Positions 1 to 6,520 of a stretch of DNA of 8,777 nt are shown piece after piece (position 1 is the stretch's first letter; each line of letters opens with the position of its first letter). The stretch is from an uncultured Holophagaceae bacterium. Lineage in GTDB: Bacteria > Acidobacteriota > Holophagae > Holophagales > Holophagaceae. A program made the translations under genes and the position numbers. The stretch spans positions 1 through 8,777 of the forward strand of contig CAIXHJ010000494.1 of the NCBI GenBank assembly GCA_903919165.1, written 5' to 3'. The notes under the pieces were generated by a model that worked only from the letters and a program-made list of their open reading frames with translations, made no database searches and was not told the origin of the DNA.

Positions 1-305
1 CGGTTTGGGAGGCGCCAGATGTCTACCGAAAGGTATCCACGTTCTTTTTCGCCGACAAGCTGAAGACCCCGCTCCTGATCGTCCATGGCGCCGACGATGC
101 CAACCCGGGCACCACACCCCTGCAAGCCACCAAACTGTTTGAAGCCATTCGCGGCAATGGTGGTACCAGCCGGCTCGTCATGCTGCCCCACGAACCGCAT
201 TGGTACACTGCTCGCGAGTCGAACGAGCAGCTGGTCTACGAAATGCTGCGCTGGTTCGATACGTATGTGAAAAATGCCCCGCCGCGCTCCTTGGTGGCGC
301 CGTGA
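1..305 (+). CDS. S9-family serine peptidase, C-terminal part (partial)
   Basis: This is the last 100 codons of a gene that starts before the window, read in frame from base 3 to the TGA at 303-305. The translation carries the end of an alpha/beta-hydrolase fold. The strand LLIVHGADDANPGT supplies the usual catalytic Asp region. The later motif LPHEPHWYTARES aligns with the 'PHESHGY.ARES' block of prolyl-oligopeptidase-like peptidases, where the second His is the catalytic one. The pattern NPGT..LQ..KLFEAI.G.GG is typical of the S9 subgroup that includes glutamyl endopeptidase-like enzymes. In that block the usual Ser and Gly are Pro and Trp here. The serine nucleophile and the propeller domain lie outside the window. 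These enzymes cleave peptides and are often secreted, but location cannot be judged without the N-terminus. The gene converges on the aldo/keto reductase at 406-1323. Confidence 0.85.
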   Translation, partial: VWEAPDVYRKVSTFFFADKLKTPLLIVHGADDANPGTTPLQATKLFEAIRGNGGTSRLVMLPHEPHWYTARESNEQLVYEMLRWFDTYVKNAPPRSLVAP

Positions 306-342
306 CCGACCAAGGATCTCCGCAGTGAAGGGTCGTGCTCGC

Positions 343-401
343 TGGTCCAAGCAGGATTTGAACCATCAGCGTACACGCCGGTTGCGGACTGAACAGGTCA
401 G
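343..401 (-). other. Possible remnant of a tRNA 3' half
   Basis: Read on the minus strand, this intergenic stretch has pieces laid out like the 3' half of a tRNA. GACCTGTTCAGTC forms a three-pair stem with a seven-base loop (anticodon position GTT), and one more pair forms beyond a mismatch. A 17-base variable region contains the hairpin GCG-TGTA-CGC. The T-arm block GGTTCAAATCCTGC keeps the invariant TTCAAAT loop. TTGGACC then sits where the acceptor strand and A where the discriminator would be, without an encoded CCA. The T stem has only three of five pairs (GATGG against CCTGC). The 5' half is missing: the reductase coding region begins directly upstream. An Asn anticodon with a long variable arm is not a normal tRNA. 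It is therefore either a decayed tRNA, such as an old integration site, or a chance match to the T-arm consensus. Confidence 0.3.
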
Positions 402-405
402 CGGT

Positions 406-1323
406 TTAGGTGCGCGCATCCTGGGCGATGGATGCGACTTCTTCGGGTGTCAGGCGAAGACTGCTGGCCGCACAGTTCTCCTCCAAGTGGGCCAGGGAGG
501 ACGTCCCGGGAATGGGCAGCATCACCGGAGACCGGGCCAGCAGCCACGCCAAGGCCACTTGTGCCTGGGAGGCGCCATGGCGGGTCGCGACCGCGTCCAG
601 GGCCCCGTGGGATTTGGCGTAGGTCCCTACTGCCAGCGGGAAGAAGGGCAGGTAAGCGATGCCCTTGGCTGTGCAGAAGTCCAGGACCTTCTCGGGAGCT
701 TCCACCTCCGCATGGGTGGACTTGGCCAGGAACCCGGAACCTCCGGAGACATTGAAGAGGTTCTGGACGGTCACGACCGGTGTGCGTTTCAGGGCGGACT
801 TGACTTGAGCCGTATTGACATTGCTGAGACCGATATTCCGAAGCTTGCCCTCGGCTTGAAGCTGGATCAGCGTATCCAGGGTTTCCAGGAAGGGAATGTC
901 ATTGGGGATGACTCTCAGGTGGACGAGGTCGAGGGTCTCGACGCGAAGCTCCCGCAAGTCGTGCTCGCAACCCTGGCGCAGTTCTTCCGGGCGGTTGAAG
1001 GGTGCCCAGCCCTTGTCTGGTGTGCGCTTTCCCCCAAGCTTGGTAGCAATGACCACATCGGCAGGATAGGGGTGGATGGCTTCCGCGATGATCGTGTTGG
1101 AGATATGGGGCCCGTAATACCAGGATGTGTCGATGAACTGGATGCCCAGGTCGACGGCGCGCCGAACCACCTTTCTAGCGTTCCCTGCATCTTCAGGAGG
1201 ACCCCAGACATCTTTGCCAGGTAGGCGCATAGCCCCGAAGCCCAGGCGGCGCACTTCACGGCCCCCCAGATTGAGCGTGGCCGGAGGATGGGCAAAAGCA
1301 CTAGAGGAGGGGGTCTTGGACAT
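406..1323 (-). CDS. Aldo/keto reductase, YdbC/PdxI-like
   Basis: This is a complete 305-residue NADPH-dependent aldo/keto reductase with a TIM-barrel fold, expected in the cytosol. The N-terminal motif RRLGFGAMRL, Asp65 and Tyr70 in FIDTSWYYGPH, Lys95 in IATKLG, GLSNV at 165-169 and the cofactor-binding end PIPGTSSLAHLEEN are all visible. The pattern GPH.(T/S)N.II.EA together with VALAWLL.RSP matches, from memory, E. coli YdbC (PdxI), which reduces pyridoxal. That substrate is a suggestion only. The segment LDLVHLR (131-137) puts Arg137, not His, at the position of the fourth tetrad residue, with a His two residues earlier; YdbC has NLR there as I recall it. The ATG at 1323 is the only plausible start, because an in-frame TAG lies upstream and no Met follows before residue 32. 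Its AAGGA lies only one base before the ATG, so initiation may be weak. It stands alone, between a tRNA-like remnant and a recombinase tail. Confidence 0.93.
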   Translation of the reverse strand: MSKTPSSSAFAHPPATLNLGGREVRRLGFGAMRLPGKDVWGPPEDAGNARKVVRRAVDLGIQFIDTSWYYGPHISNTIIAEAIHPYPADVVIATKLGGKRTPDKGWAPFNRPEELRQGCEHDLRELRVETLDLVHLRVIPNDIPFLETLDTLIQLQAEGKLRNIGLSNVNTAQVKSALKRTPVVTVQNLFNVSGGSGFLAKSTHAEVEAPEKVLDFCTAKGIAYLPFFPLAVGTYAKSHGALDAVATRHGASQAQVALAWLLARSPVMLPIPGTSSLAHLEENCAASSLRLTPEEVASIAQDART

Positions 1324-1543
1324 GTCCTTGAGTATCCCATCGGATGAAGCCGAATCCCAAGCACCTGGAGGCTAGGCCGCCAACGAGGCTGTCGTTGTCC
1401 AAATTGCCCAGGAGTTGGATGCGCCCCGATCAATCGTGGGGTTTTGGCTACGGAAAGCTGGGATTTCGCAGGCGTCAGCTCTCGGGGAGAAGGTGCCCTC
1501 CAACCGTTACGAGCCTGAATCTCAAACCGATTCGCTTGGGATA
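1324..1543. other. Intergenic region upstream of the reductase
   Basis: I see no gene in this stretch. Two short plus-strand open frames cross it (1344-1616 and 1415-1633), but their Arg/Ser/Pro-rich translations resemble nothing and lack ribosome binding sites. It should contain the promoter of the minus-strand reductase. I could not find a convincing -35/-10 pair at a normal distance. A minus-strand GATACT sits so close to the ATG that it would give an almost leaderless transcript. Confidence 0.6.
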
Positions 1544-1657
1544 TCATTCAACCCTGGTCCGCACCCAGCGGGGGAGGTGCTCCCGCAGTTCCGCAAGCCG
1601 CAAATCGTCCATGTAGTGCAGGATCGGCTGTAGGGATTCATGCCCCAGCACTTTGGC
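1544..1657 (-). pseudogene. Tyrosine recombinase (integrase), C-terminal remnant
   Basis: The minus strand encodes 37 residues before a TGA at 1544-1546, beginning AKVLGHESLQPILHYMDD and ending in a charged tail HLPRWVRTRVE. The block LGHESLQPILHYMDD fits the last conserved box of tyrosine recombinases (LGH-x8-Y): His at position 6, and Tyr exactly nine residues later as the DNA-cleaving nucleophile. The Arg residues of the active site and the whole N-terminal arm- and core-binding parts are gone. A stop codon (TGA) stands immediately before the first codon of the fragment, and no recombinase-like sequence precedes it in any frame. The fragment therefore cannot be functional. Family members integrate or excise phages, islands and integrons; which kind this came from cannot be told. 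The break point lies just before the promoter region of the secreted protein at 1706. It is too short to appear as an ordinary ORF. Confidence 0.72.
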
Positions 1658-1693
1658 TCATCCATCAATATCCAAATATCGGGATACTTCCAT

Positions 1694-1699
1694 AAGGAG
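1694..1699 (+). promoter_or_regulatory. Ribosome binding site AAGGAG
   Basis: A strong Shine-Dalgarno sequence, AAGGAG, lies six bases before the ATG at 1706. It decides the start of the secreted protein. The in-frame ATG at 1640 has no such site and overlaps the recombinase remnant on the other strand. Confidence 0.85.
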
Positions 1700-1705
1700 T
1701 ACGCC

Positions 1706-2200
1706 ATGAGGAAAATTCTCTCCGCAGTAATGACAATGATTTGCCTTGGTGGCCACAGTCTGATGGCGGCCGATGACCCAAGGACACTCCCGCCGGAGAT
1801 GTACGAAGTCATGAGCGGTGGCCAGAACCTCGAAAAACTATTCGTCGATCCCGCCTACGACAGGGCGAAGGGGTTCAAACTTGGGTCCGTGGATTACAGG
1901 GCTGAAACAAAAATCAGCGCCGCTCTTGAAGGTCTGAACAAATCAATCGCGATGCTCACCCGAAGCGATTCCCCCTTTACTCTGAATCTGGCCATCACGA
2001 AGGTCACAACCGGGTTCAAGCTCCTCCGTACTCACAGGAGAGGGAGGCTGACCATCGAAGGGAAAATTGTCGACACCAATGGCAGGATTATCGCCGCGTT
2101 CACAACAAAGGAGCCCGCCGGTAAAGTCGGTGCCGATGTGGACAACTTCCAGTTCGCCTGTGACGCAATCGCCACCGCCATCTCCAAGGATCTCCTCTAA
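1706..2200 (+). CDS. Secreted hypothetical protein, 164 aa
   Basis: I do not recognise a firm family. The protein starts MRKILSAVMTMICLGG, a basic N-terminus plus hydrophobic stretch, and probably is cut after HSLMA (about residue 21), so it is exported to the periplasm or outside. There is no lipobox Cys at the cleavage site. The C-terminal half alternates short strands (FTLNLAITKVTTGFKLL, then RLTIEGKIVDTNGRIIAAF) and ends with a helix (CDAIATAISKDLL). This resembles, loosely, the DUF4410-like layout: a first strand pair, 'D..G.ii..f', then a final amphipathic helix. Treat that as a weak guess. It stands alone on the plus strand with the strong AAGGAG upstream. Its codons are clearly less GC-biased than those of the transporter operon (aaa, aat, att and ttg are common), which suggests acquisition by transfer. 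No clear terminator follows. Confidence 0.8.
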   Translation: MRKILSAVMTMICLGGHSLMAADDPRTLPPEMYEVMSGGQNLEKLFVDPAYDRAKGFKLGSVDYRAETKISAALEGLNKSIAMLTRSDSPFTLNLAITKVTTGFKLLRTHRRGRLTIEGKIVDTNGRIIAAFTTKEPAGKVGADVDNFQFACDAIATAISKDLL

Positions 2201-2393
2201 TCTCATCTGCCAACGCCTCCTCCCTGTTAGGTGAGGGGGAAGTCAAACGTTCAGCGCCCTGAGTGGGCCCTACGAGTGTCTACCCTGGACATCAGCGGAG
2301 TAGGTCGTCATCGACCATCGACACGATTTTGTCTGCACTTTGGGCGGGAGGGCTTGCGTGCAGGTTCCCTATGGCACCCGCGGCGTACTGGTG
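2201..2393. other. Intergenic region without recognisable gene
   Basis: The space between the secreted protein and the broken iron-sulfur gene. A minus-strand frame runs on from that remnant to a TGA at 2292-2294, but its residues after the conserved part (ending SMVDDDLLR) resemble nothing. The break in the remnant therefore lies near its left edge. I see no hairpin with a T-run and no repeat. Confidence 0.5.
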
Positions 2394-2614
2394 GGCGCGG
2401 CCCTCGGACAGGCCCCAGAGGGTTGCGGCCCGGCGGGCGGTGAAGGGGCGGATGGGGACCTGGGCCAGCAGGCCCGCCTCCTCCTCGCTCACCAGGAGCC
2501 GCAGGATCTGGAAGAGGCGCTCCGAGGGCGGCGCCCCCTGGGGGAACCGGTTGAGCCGCCGGACCAGACTCTCGTAGGCGCCGTGACCCGGGGGGGGAGG
2601 ATGGCGTGGCCCAT
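2394..2614 (-). pseudogene. N-terminal fragment of a 4Fe-4S-protein-like gene, frameshifted
   Basis: The minus strand encodes AYESLVRRLNRFPQGAPPSE and then FQILRLLVSEEEAGLLAQ, followed by a wHTH-like stretch to about GLSEGRA. This fits the N-terminal domain found ahead of the ferredoxin part in some 4Fe-4S proteins, where the pattern is 'YE.LR.RL...P.GAP....L.ILR.LF..EEA'. The cysteine clusters that would follow are absent: after about 2394 the reading diverges and stops. At the other end, the ATG at 2612-2614, which has a GAGG-like site before it, is in another frame. One extra C in the run of eight C (2590-2597) would join it to the conserved part as MGHAILPPPGHGAYESL. The gene thus looks both frameshifted and truncated. 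Family assignment rests on memory of the pattern. Function, if any remained, would be unknown. Confidence 0.5.
2590..2597. repeat. Homopolymer run of eight G (C on the minus strand)
   Basis: Eight consecutive G stand on the plus strand just inside the 5' end of the broken minus-strand gene. Such runs slip in replication and in sequencing. Adding one base here would restore the frame between the only good ATG and the conserved domain. Confidence 0.9.
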
Positions 2615-2700
2615 GGGCTGCCTCGCTGGCGATTTTCCAAAGGATCGGCACTCTGGTGCGGTTCGCAAGGTCCCGGGCTACCACCCCTGGGCGCCGGGAG

Positions 2701-2706
2701 CATAAT
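2701..2706 (+). promoter_or_regulatory. Possible -10 element of the transporter operon
   Basis: CATAAT matches five of six bases of the sigma-70 -10 consensus and lies 40 bases before the ATG at 2746. No good -35 is present 16-18 bases upstream, so the promoter may be activator-dependent or the match may be chance. Confidence 0.3.
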
Positions 2707-2745
2707 GAGGCAACCGGATTCGACCGTCTTCTATGGAGTGCCCCC

Positions 2746-3732
2746 ATGCGAATCAGACTCTTCCCCGCCTTCCTGACCCTGGCCCTGCTGGGCGGCATCC
2801 TCCAGGCCCAGGAGAAGGTGATGGTCTACACCTCCATGAAGGAGAGCCTCATGGGGAAACTGCGGGATGCCTTCAAGAAGAAGCAGCCCAATGTCGCCTT
2901 CGACTACTACTCCGCCGGGGCCGGCAAGGTCATGGCGAAGCTGGCGGCGGAGCGACAGGCCGGCAAGGTGGCAGCAGACATCCTCTGGCACAGCGAGGTT
3001 CCGGACTTCTTCCAGCTCAAGCTGGAGGGCATGTTTGAGGCCTATGCCTCCCCCGAGGCCGGGGCCATCCGCAGCACCGTCACGGATCCCGACAAGACCT
3101 TCGCCATCGCTCGCCTGGGCACCCTGGGCATCGCCTACAACACGGACAACGCCGCCAAAGCCGGTAAGGTACCCAAGACCTGGGCGGACCTGCTGGATCC
3201 GGCCTTTAAGAACAAGGTCACCATCGCCAACCCCGCCCTGTCCGGCACCTCCTTCATGAGCTGCGCCATGCTGGTGGAGAAGTTCGGCTGGGACTACTTC
3301 GCCAAGCTCAAGGCCAATGGCGCCAAGATCGGCCAGGGCTCGGGCCAGGTGGTGGATGACACCGCCTCCGGCGACTTCACCATCTGCATCGGCGTGGACT
3401 ACATCGTCCTGGACAAGATCCAAAAGGGCGCCCACCTGAAGCTGGTGTTCCCTCCAGAGATGCTGGTGATCCCCAGCCCTATCGCCATCATGAAGTCCAG
3501 CCCCAACAAGCCCGCCGCCAAGAAGTTCATCGATTTCCTGCTGTCCAAGGAAGGCCAGGCCATCATCACCGCCTCGGGCACCCTGCCCGCCCGGATGGAT
3601 GTGCCCATCGACAAGAGCATGGGCCTGGTGACGCCCGAAGAAGCCATCAAGCGGGCCATCAAGCTGGACTACCCCGCCGCCATCAAGCTGAAGGAAGGCT
3701 TCGTCAAGCAGTTCGAGAAGACCCTGCGCTGA
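2746..3732 (+). CDS. ABC importer periplasmic substrate-binding protein
   Basis: This 328-residue extracellular solute-binding protein captures the ligand for the importer encoded by the next three genes. A signal peptide (MRIRLFPAFLTLALLGGILQA) ends with a type-I site before QEK, so the mature protein is free in the periplasm. The mature part begins with the first strand KVMVYTSMKESL, followed by DYYSAGAGKVMAKL (53-66) and DILWHSEVPDF (78-88). These are the ligand-loop blocks of the family-1 binding proteins that carry Fe(III), 2-aminoethylphosphonate, phosphoglycerate or thiamine. GTLGIAYNTD and the conserved end FIDFLLSKEGQ..I also fit. The consecutive Tyr pair used by FbpA for iron is not evident at the usual later position: only Tyr219 stands in GVDYIV. 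The ligand is therefore open. The start at 2746 has GGAG seven bases upstream and puts the signal peptide at the N-terminus. The length is normal. Confidence 0.93.
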   Translation: MRIRLFPAFLTLALLGGILQAQEKVMVYTSMKESLMGKLRDAFKKKQPNVAFDYYSAGAGKVMAKLAAERQAGKVAADILWHSEVPDFFQLKLEGMFEAYASPEAGAIRSTVTDPDKTFAIARLGTLGIAYNTDNAAKAGKVPKTWADLLDPAFKNKVTIANPALSGTSFMSCAMLVEKFGWDYFAKLKANGAKIGQGSGQVVDDTASGDFTICIGVDYIVLDKIQKGAHLKLVFPPEMLVIPSPIAIMKSSPNKPAAKKFIDFLLSKEGQAIITASGTLPARMDVPIDKSMGLVTPEEAIKRAIKLDYPAAIKLKEGFVKQFEKTLR

Positions 3733-3757
3733 ACCCCGAACCCTAAGGACTGAATCC

Positions 3758-4834
3758 ATGGGCCGAGTCTCAGTGGAAGGTGTGGCGAAGGCCTACGGGC
3801 CCAAGCAGGTGCTGCGGGACCTGAGCCTCGCCGTGGAGGATGGGGAGTGCTTCACCCTGCTGGGGCCTTCGGGCTGCGGCAAGACGGTCCTGCTGCGCCT
3901 GGTGGCTGGCTTCGAGACCCCGGATGCCGGGGAGATCCGCATCGGAGATCGCCTGGTATCGGGCCGGGGCACGCACGTGCCGCCCGAGGCCCGCAACCTG
4001 GGTGTGGTGTTCCAGGACTACGCTGTGTGGCCCCACCTCACCGTGCGCGCCAACACGGCCTACCCCCTGAAGTTCCGGGCGGACGCAGCACCCCAACGCG
4101 CCACCGCGGTGCAGGGCGTGCTGGATCAGGTGGGCCTGGGTGCCCTCGGGGAGCGCTACCCCTCGCAGCTCTCTGGCGGCCAGCAGCAGCGGGTGGCCCT
4201 GGCCCGGGCCCTGGTGGCCCACCCCGACGTGCTGCTGCTGGATGAGCCCCTCTCCAACTTGGACGCCAACCTCCGGGAGGAGATGCGCTTCGAGATCAAG
4301 GACCTGCAGCGCCACCACGGCGCCACCATCCTCTACGTCACCCACGACCAGGAGGTGGCCCTGGCCCTTTCAGACCGCATCGGAATCCTGGGCCCGAGCG
4401 GCTGCCTCCGGCAGGTGGGCACGCCCCGCGAAGTCTATGACCAGCCCGTGGACCTGGAGGTGTTCCGCTTCATGGGCGTGAGCAGCTTCGTGGATCTGGC
4501 CTTCGACGGAGAACGGGCCCAGGTGGCGGGCACACAACTGGGCATCCGCCCCGAGGGACCCCGCCCCGCCGGGAGCTCCCTCCTGGGCGGGTTCCGGCCC
4601 CTGGAGGCCGAACTGGTGAGCGAGGGCGGCGTGCCCGGCATCGTCCGGCGGGTGGCGCTCCTGGGCGCCGTGGTGGACTTCCGGGTGGAGGTCGGGGGCC
4701 GTGAGGTCCGCATCCAGCAAGAGACCTCCGAGGTCATGCGCGGCCTCGGCCTGCCGGTTGAGGGCCAGCCCTGCGGCGTGCGCTTCCACCACCTGCGGAC
4801 CTTCCCGGCCACCGCCCTGGGTGGGGAGGCCTGA
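3758..4834 (+). CDS. ABC importer ATP-binding protein (first ATPase)
   Basis: This 358-residue ATPase powers the importer from the cytosolic side. Walker A is GPSGCGKT (36-43), the Q-loop Gln is Gln86 in VVFQDYAVWPH, the signature is LSGGQ (138-142), Walker B is VLLLDEP (158-164, catalytic Glu163), SNLD is the D-loop, and the switch is His196. A C-terminal extension of about 110 residues (LGIRPEG, then VRRVALLGAVVDFRVEV) is a TOBE-type domain as in MalK/FbpC-class subunits. 'YAVWPH' after the Q-loop is common in the Fe(III)/aminoethylphosphonate group. Val follows Walker A where Thr is usual. The start has AAGGA eight bases upstream and lies 25 bases after the binding protein. It touches the permease gene directly (TGA then ATG). 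It shares a 40-base identical stretch with the second ATPase gene (see 4274-4313). Confidence 0.95.
   Translation: MGRVSVEGVAKAYGPKQVLRDLSLAVEDGECFTLLGPSGCGKTVLLRLVAGFETPDAGEIRIGDRLVSGRGTHVPPEARNLGVVFQDYAVWPHLTVRANTAYPLKFRADAAPQRATAVQGVLDQVGLGALGERYPSQLSGGQQQRVALARALVAHPDVLLLDEPLSNLDANLREEMRFEIKDLQRHHGATILYVTHDQEVALALSDRIGILGPSGCLRQVGTPREVYDQPVDLEVFRFMGVSSFVDLAFDGERAQVAGTQLGIRPEGPRPAGSSLLGGFRPLEAELVSEGGVPGIVRRVALLGAVVDFRVEVGGREVRIQQETSEVMRGLGLPVEGQPCGVRFHHLRTFPATALGGEA
4274..4313 (+). repeat. 40-base exact repeat, copy 1 (copy 2 at 7042-7081)
   Basis: These 40 bases, coding for REEMRFEIKDLQR just after the D-loop, are identical to 7042-7081 in the second ATPase gene, in the same frame and orientation. 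The flanking codons differ. The protein is conserved here, but silent positions are identical too. Confidence 0.9.
4825..4829 (+). promoter_or_regulatory. Ribosome binding site GGAGG
   Basis: GGAGG lies inside the end of the first ATPase gene, five bases before the permease ATG at 4835, which directly follows the ATPase TGA. This supports the permease start and suggests coupled translation. Confidence 0.8.
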
Positions 4835-6520
4835 ATGGGCCAGCGCCGCTTCGGGACCGCCGAGATCCTGCTGCTCCTGTCCATCCTCATCCTGGTGGTG
4901 GTGGTGGCCATCCCCATCCTGCTCATCTTCTGGAACGCCTTCGTGGTGGAGGGGAAGCCGGACTTCCTCCGCGCCCTGGCCCTCCTCAAAGAACCCGACA
5001 CCTTCGAGGCCCTGAAGAACTCCCTGGTCATCGCCGGCGGCACAACGGTGCTCAGCACGATCATCGGCGTGTTCTTCGCGTGGCTGGTTTCGCGCACGGA
5101 CCTGCCCTACAAGGCCACCATGAAGGTGCTGTTCCTGGTGCCCTTCATGCTGCCGTCCTTCATCGGAGCCCTGGCCTGGAAGATCCTGCTCTCCCCTCGC
5201 GGCGGCCACATCAACCGACTGCTCATGGACCTCTTCCACCTGGAGGACCCGGTCTTCAACATCATGAGCCTGGGCGGCATCATCGCCGTGGAGACCATGT
5301 ACCTCTTCCCCTTCGTGTTCATCCAGGTCTCGGGGGCGTTGGAGCGCATGGATCCCACCCTGGAGGAGGCCGCACGCATCTCCGGGGCCGGGCTCTTCAC
5401 CATCACCCGGCGCATCACCCTGCCCCTCATGATGCCGAGCATCCTGGCTGGCGCCCTGCTGGTGGCTCTGTACTCGCTGGCCCACTTCGGTGTGCCGGCC
5501 ATCCTCGGCACCGAGCGCAACATCTTCATCATCCCCACCAAGATCTACGAAAAGATCTACGCCAGCGGCGGCAACTTCGAGGCCATCCGCACTGGCACCA
5601 TGCTGTCCTCCATCCTGGTGCTGGCAGCGGCGGCCATCCTGTACATCCAGAGCCTCGTGCTCAGCTCCGGCCGCTTCCAGGTGATCTCGGGCAAGAGCAT
5701 GCGGCCCATGGTGCTGAAGCTTCGCGGCCTCAAGTGGCCCCTGCTGATCCTGAGCGTGCTCTACATCGCCATCACCGTGGTGCTGCCCACGGCCACCATC
5801 TTCCTGGTGGGCACCCTCAAGACCTACGGGCTGGCCTTCAGGCTCGAGAACATGACCCTCGACAACTTCACCTACATCCTCTTCAAGTGGGAGCTCACCA
5901 GGGACGCCATCTGGAACAGCTTCTACCTGTCCCTCTCCGCCGCCGCCGTCACCATGCTCATCGGCACGCTGATCAGCTACGTGCTGGTGAAGACCAAGAT
6001 TCGGGGCAAGTTCCTGCTGGAATTTCTGGGGGTGCTGCCCTTCTCCGTGCCCGGCACCGTTATCGCCCTGGGCGTGATCCTCATGTGGAGCGGCCGCTTC
6101 GGCATCAACCTCTACAACACGGCGTGGATCATCTTCGTGGCCTATATCGCCCGCTACATGGCCTTCGCGCTGAAGTCCACCTCGGCAGCCCTGGAGCAGG
6201 TCCACGACAGCCTGGAAGAGGCCGCCCGCGCCTGCGGTGCCACCAAGTGGCAGGCCATGCGGGACGTAGTGCTGCCCCTCATCAAGCCGGGCATGGTGGC
6301 GGCGTTCTTCCTGATCTTCCTGCCGGCCCTGCGGGAACTCACCACCTCGGTGCTGCTCTATGGGCCCCACACCCGCACCATCGGCGTGGCCATCTACACC
6401 CTCAACGAGGACGGTGAGACCGTCTACGCCGCCGCCCTGGCCGCCATCGCCCTGGTGATCATCATGGCGGGCCAGTTGCTCATCAAGCGCGTCACCCGCG
6501 CCAAGATCGAGAGCGCCTGA
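4835..6520 (+). CDS. ABC importer permease, two fused membrane domains
   Basis: This 561-residue inner-membrane protein forms the whole transport channel in one chain. It has two homologous halves, each with about six membrane segments: the first starts at ILLLLSILILVVVVAIPILL (11-30), the second at WPLLILSVLYIAITVVLP (301-318). Each half carries the EAA loop that docks on an ATPase: LEEAARISGAG near 176-186 with LPLMMP, and LEEAARACGAT near 460-470 with LPLIKP. Both keep the E-E-A-A and the Gly. Two BPD-transporter domains fused head to tail are typical of FbpB/ThiP-like permeases, which usually run 500-600 residues. The two halves are clearly different in sequence, so the two docking sites are not equivalent. 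This fits the presence of two different ATPases. The gene overlaps the next one by one base (TGATG at 6518). Confidence 0.95.
   Translation: MGQRRFGTAEILLLLSILILVVVVAIPILLIFWNAFVVEGKPDFLRALALLKEPDTFEALKNSLVIAGGTTVLSTIIGVFFAWLVSRTDLPYKATMKVLFLVPFMLPSFIGALAWKILLSPRGGHINRLLMDLFHLEDPVFNIMSLGGIIAVETMYLFPFVFIQVSGALERMDPTLEEAARISGAGLFTITRRITLPLMMPSILAGALLVALYSLAHFGVPAILGTERNIFIIPTKIYEKIYASGGNFEAIRTGTMLSSILVLAAAAILYIQSLVLSSGRFQVISGKSMRPMVLKLRGLKWPLLILSVLYIAITVVLPTATIFLVGTLKTYGLAFRLENMTLDNFTYILFKWELTRDAIWNSFYLSLSAAAVTMLIGTLISYVLVKTKIRGKFLLEFLGVLPFSVPGTVIALGVILMWSGRFGINLYNTAWIIFVAYIARYMAFALKSTSAALEQVHDSLEEAARACGATKWQAMRDVVLPLIKPGMVAAFFLIFLPALRELTTSVLLYGPHTRTIGVAIYTLNEDGETVYAAALAAIALVIIMAGQLLIKRVTRAKIESA

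Noticed and set aside
274..1224. Plus-strand open frame of 316 codons opposite the reductase
   Set aside because: No recognisable motif and no ribosome site, while the minus strand holds a complete aldo/keto reductase.
1424..1445. CCCC...GGGG followed by TTTT, looking like a terminator
   Set aside because: Only four solid pairs with a ten-base loop, and there is no plus-strand gene upstream that it would end.
1344..1633. Two short plus-strand frames in the region before the secreted protein
   Set aside because: Arg/Ser-rich, no ribosome site, and they cross the recombinase remnant on the other strand.
2731..3759. Minus-strand frame of 342 codons opposite the binding protein
   Set aside because: Low-complexity Gly/Val/Leu/His-rich shadow of the plus-strand binding protein.
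4370..6370. Very long minus-strand open frame (666 codons) opposite the permease
   Set aside because: It is rich in His, Gln, Glu and Gly with no domain or membrane segment. It is the usual antisense shadow of a GC-rich gene with strong third-position bias, and the plus strand encodes an unmistakable permease.
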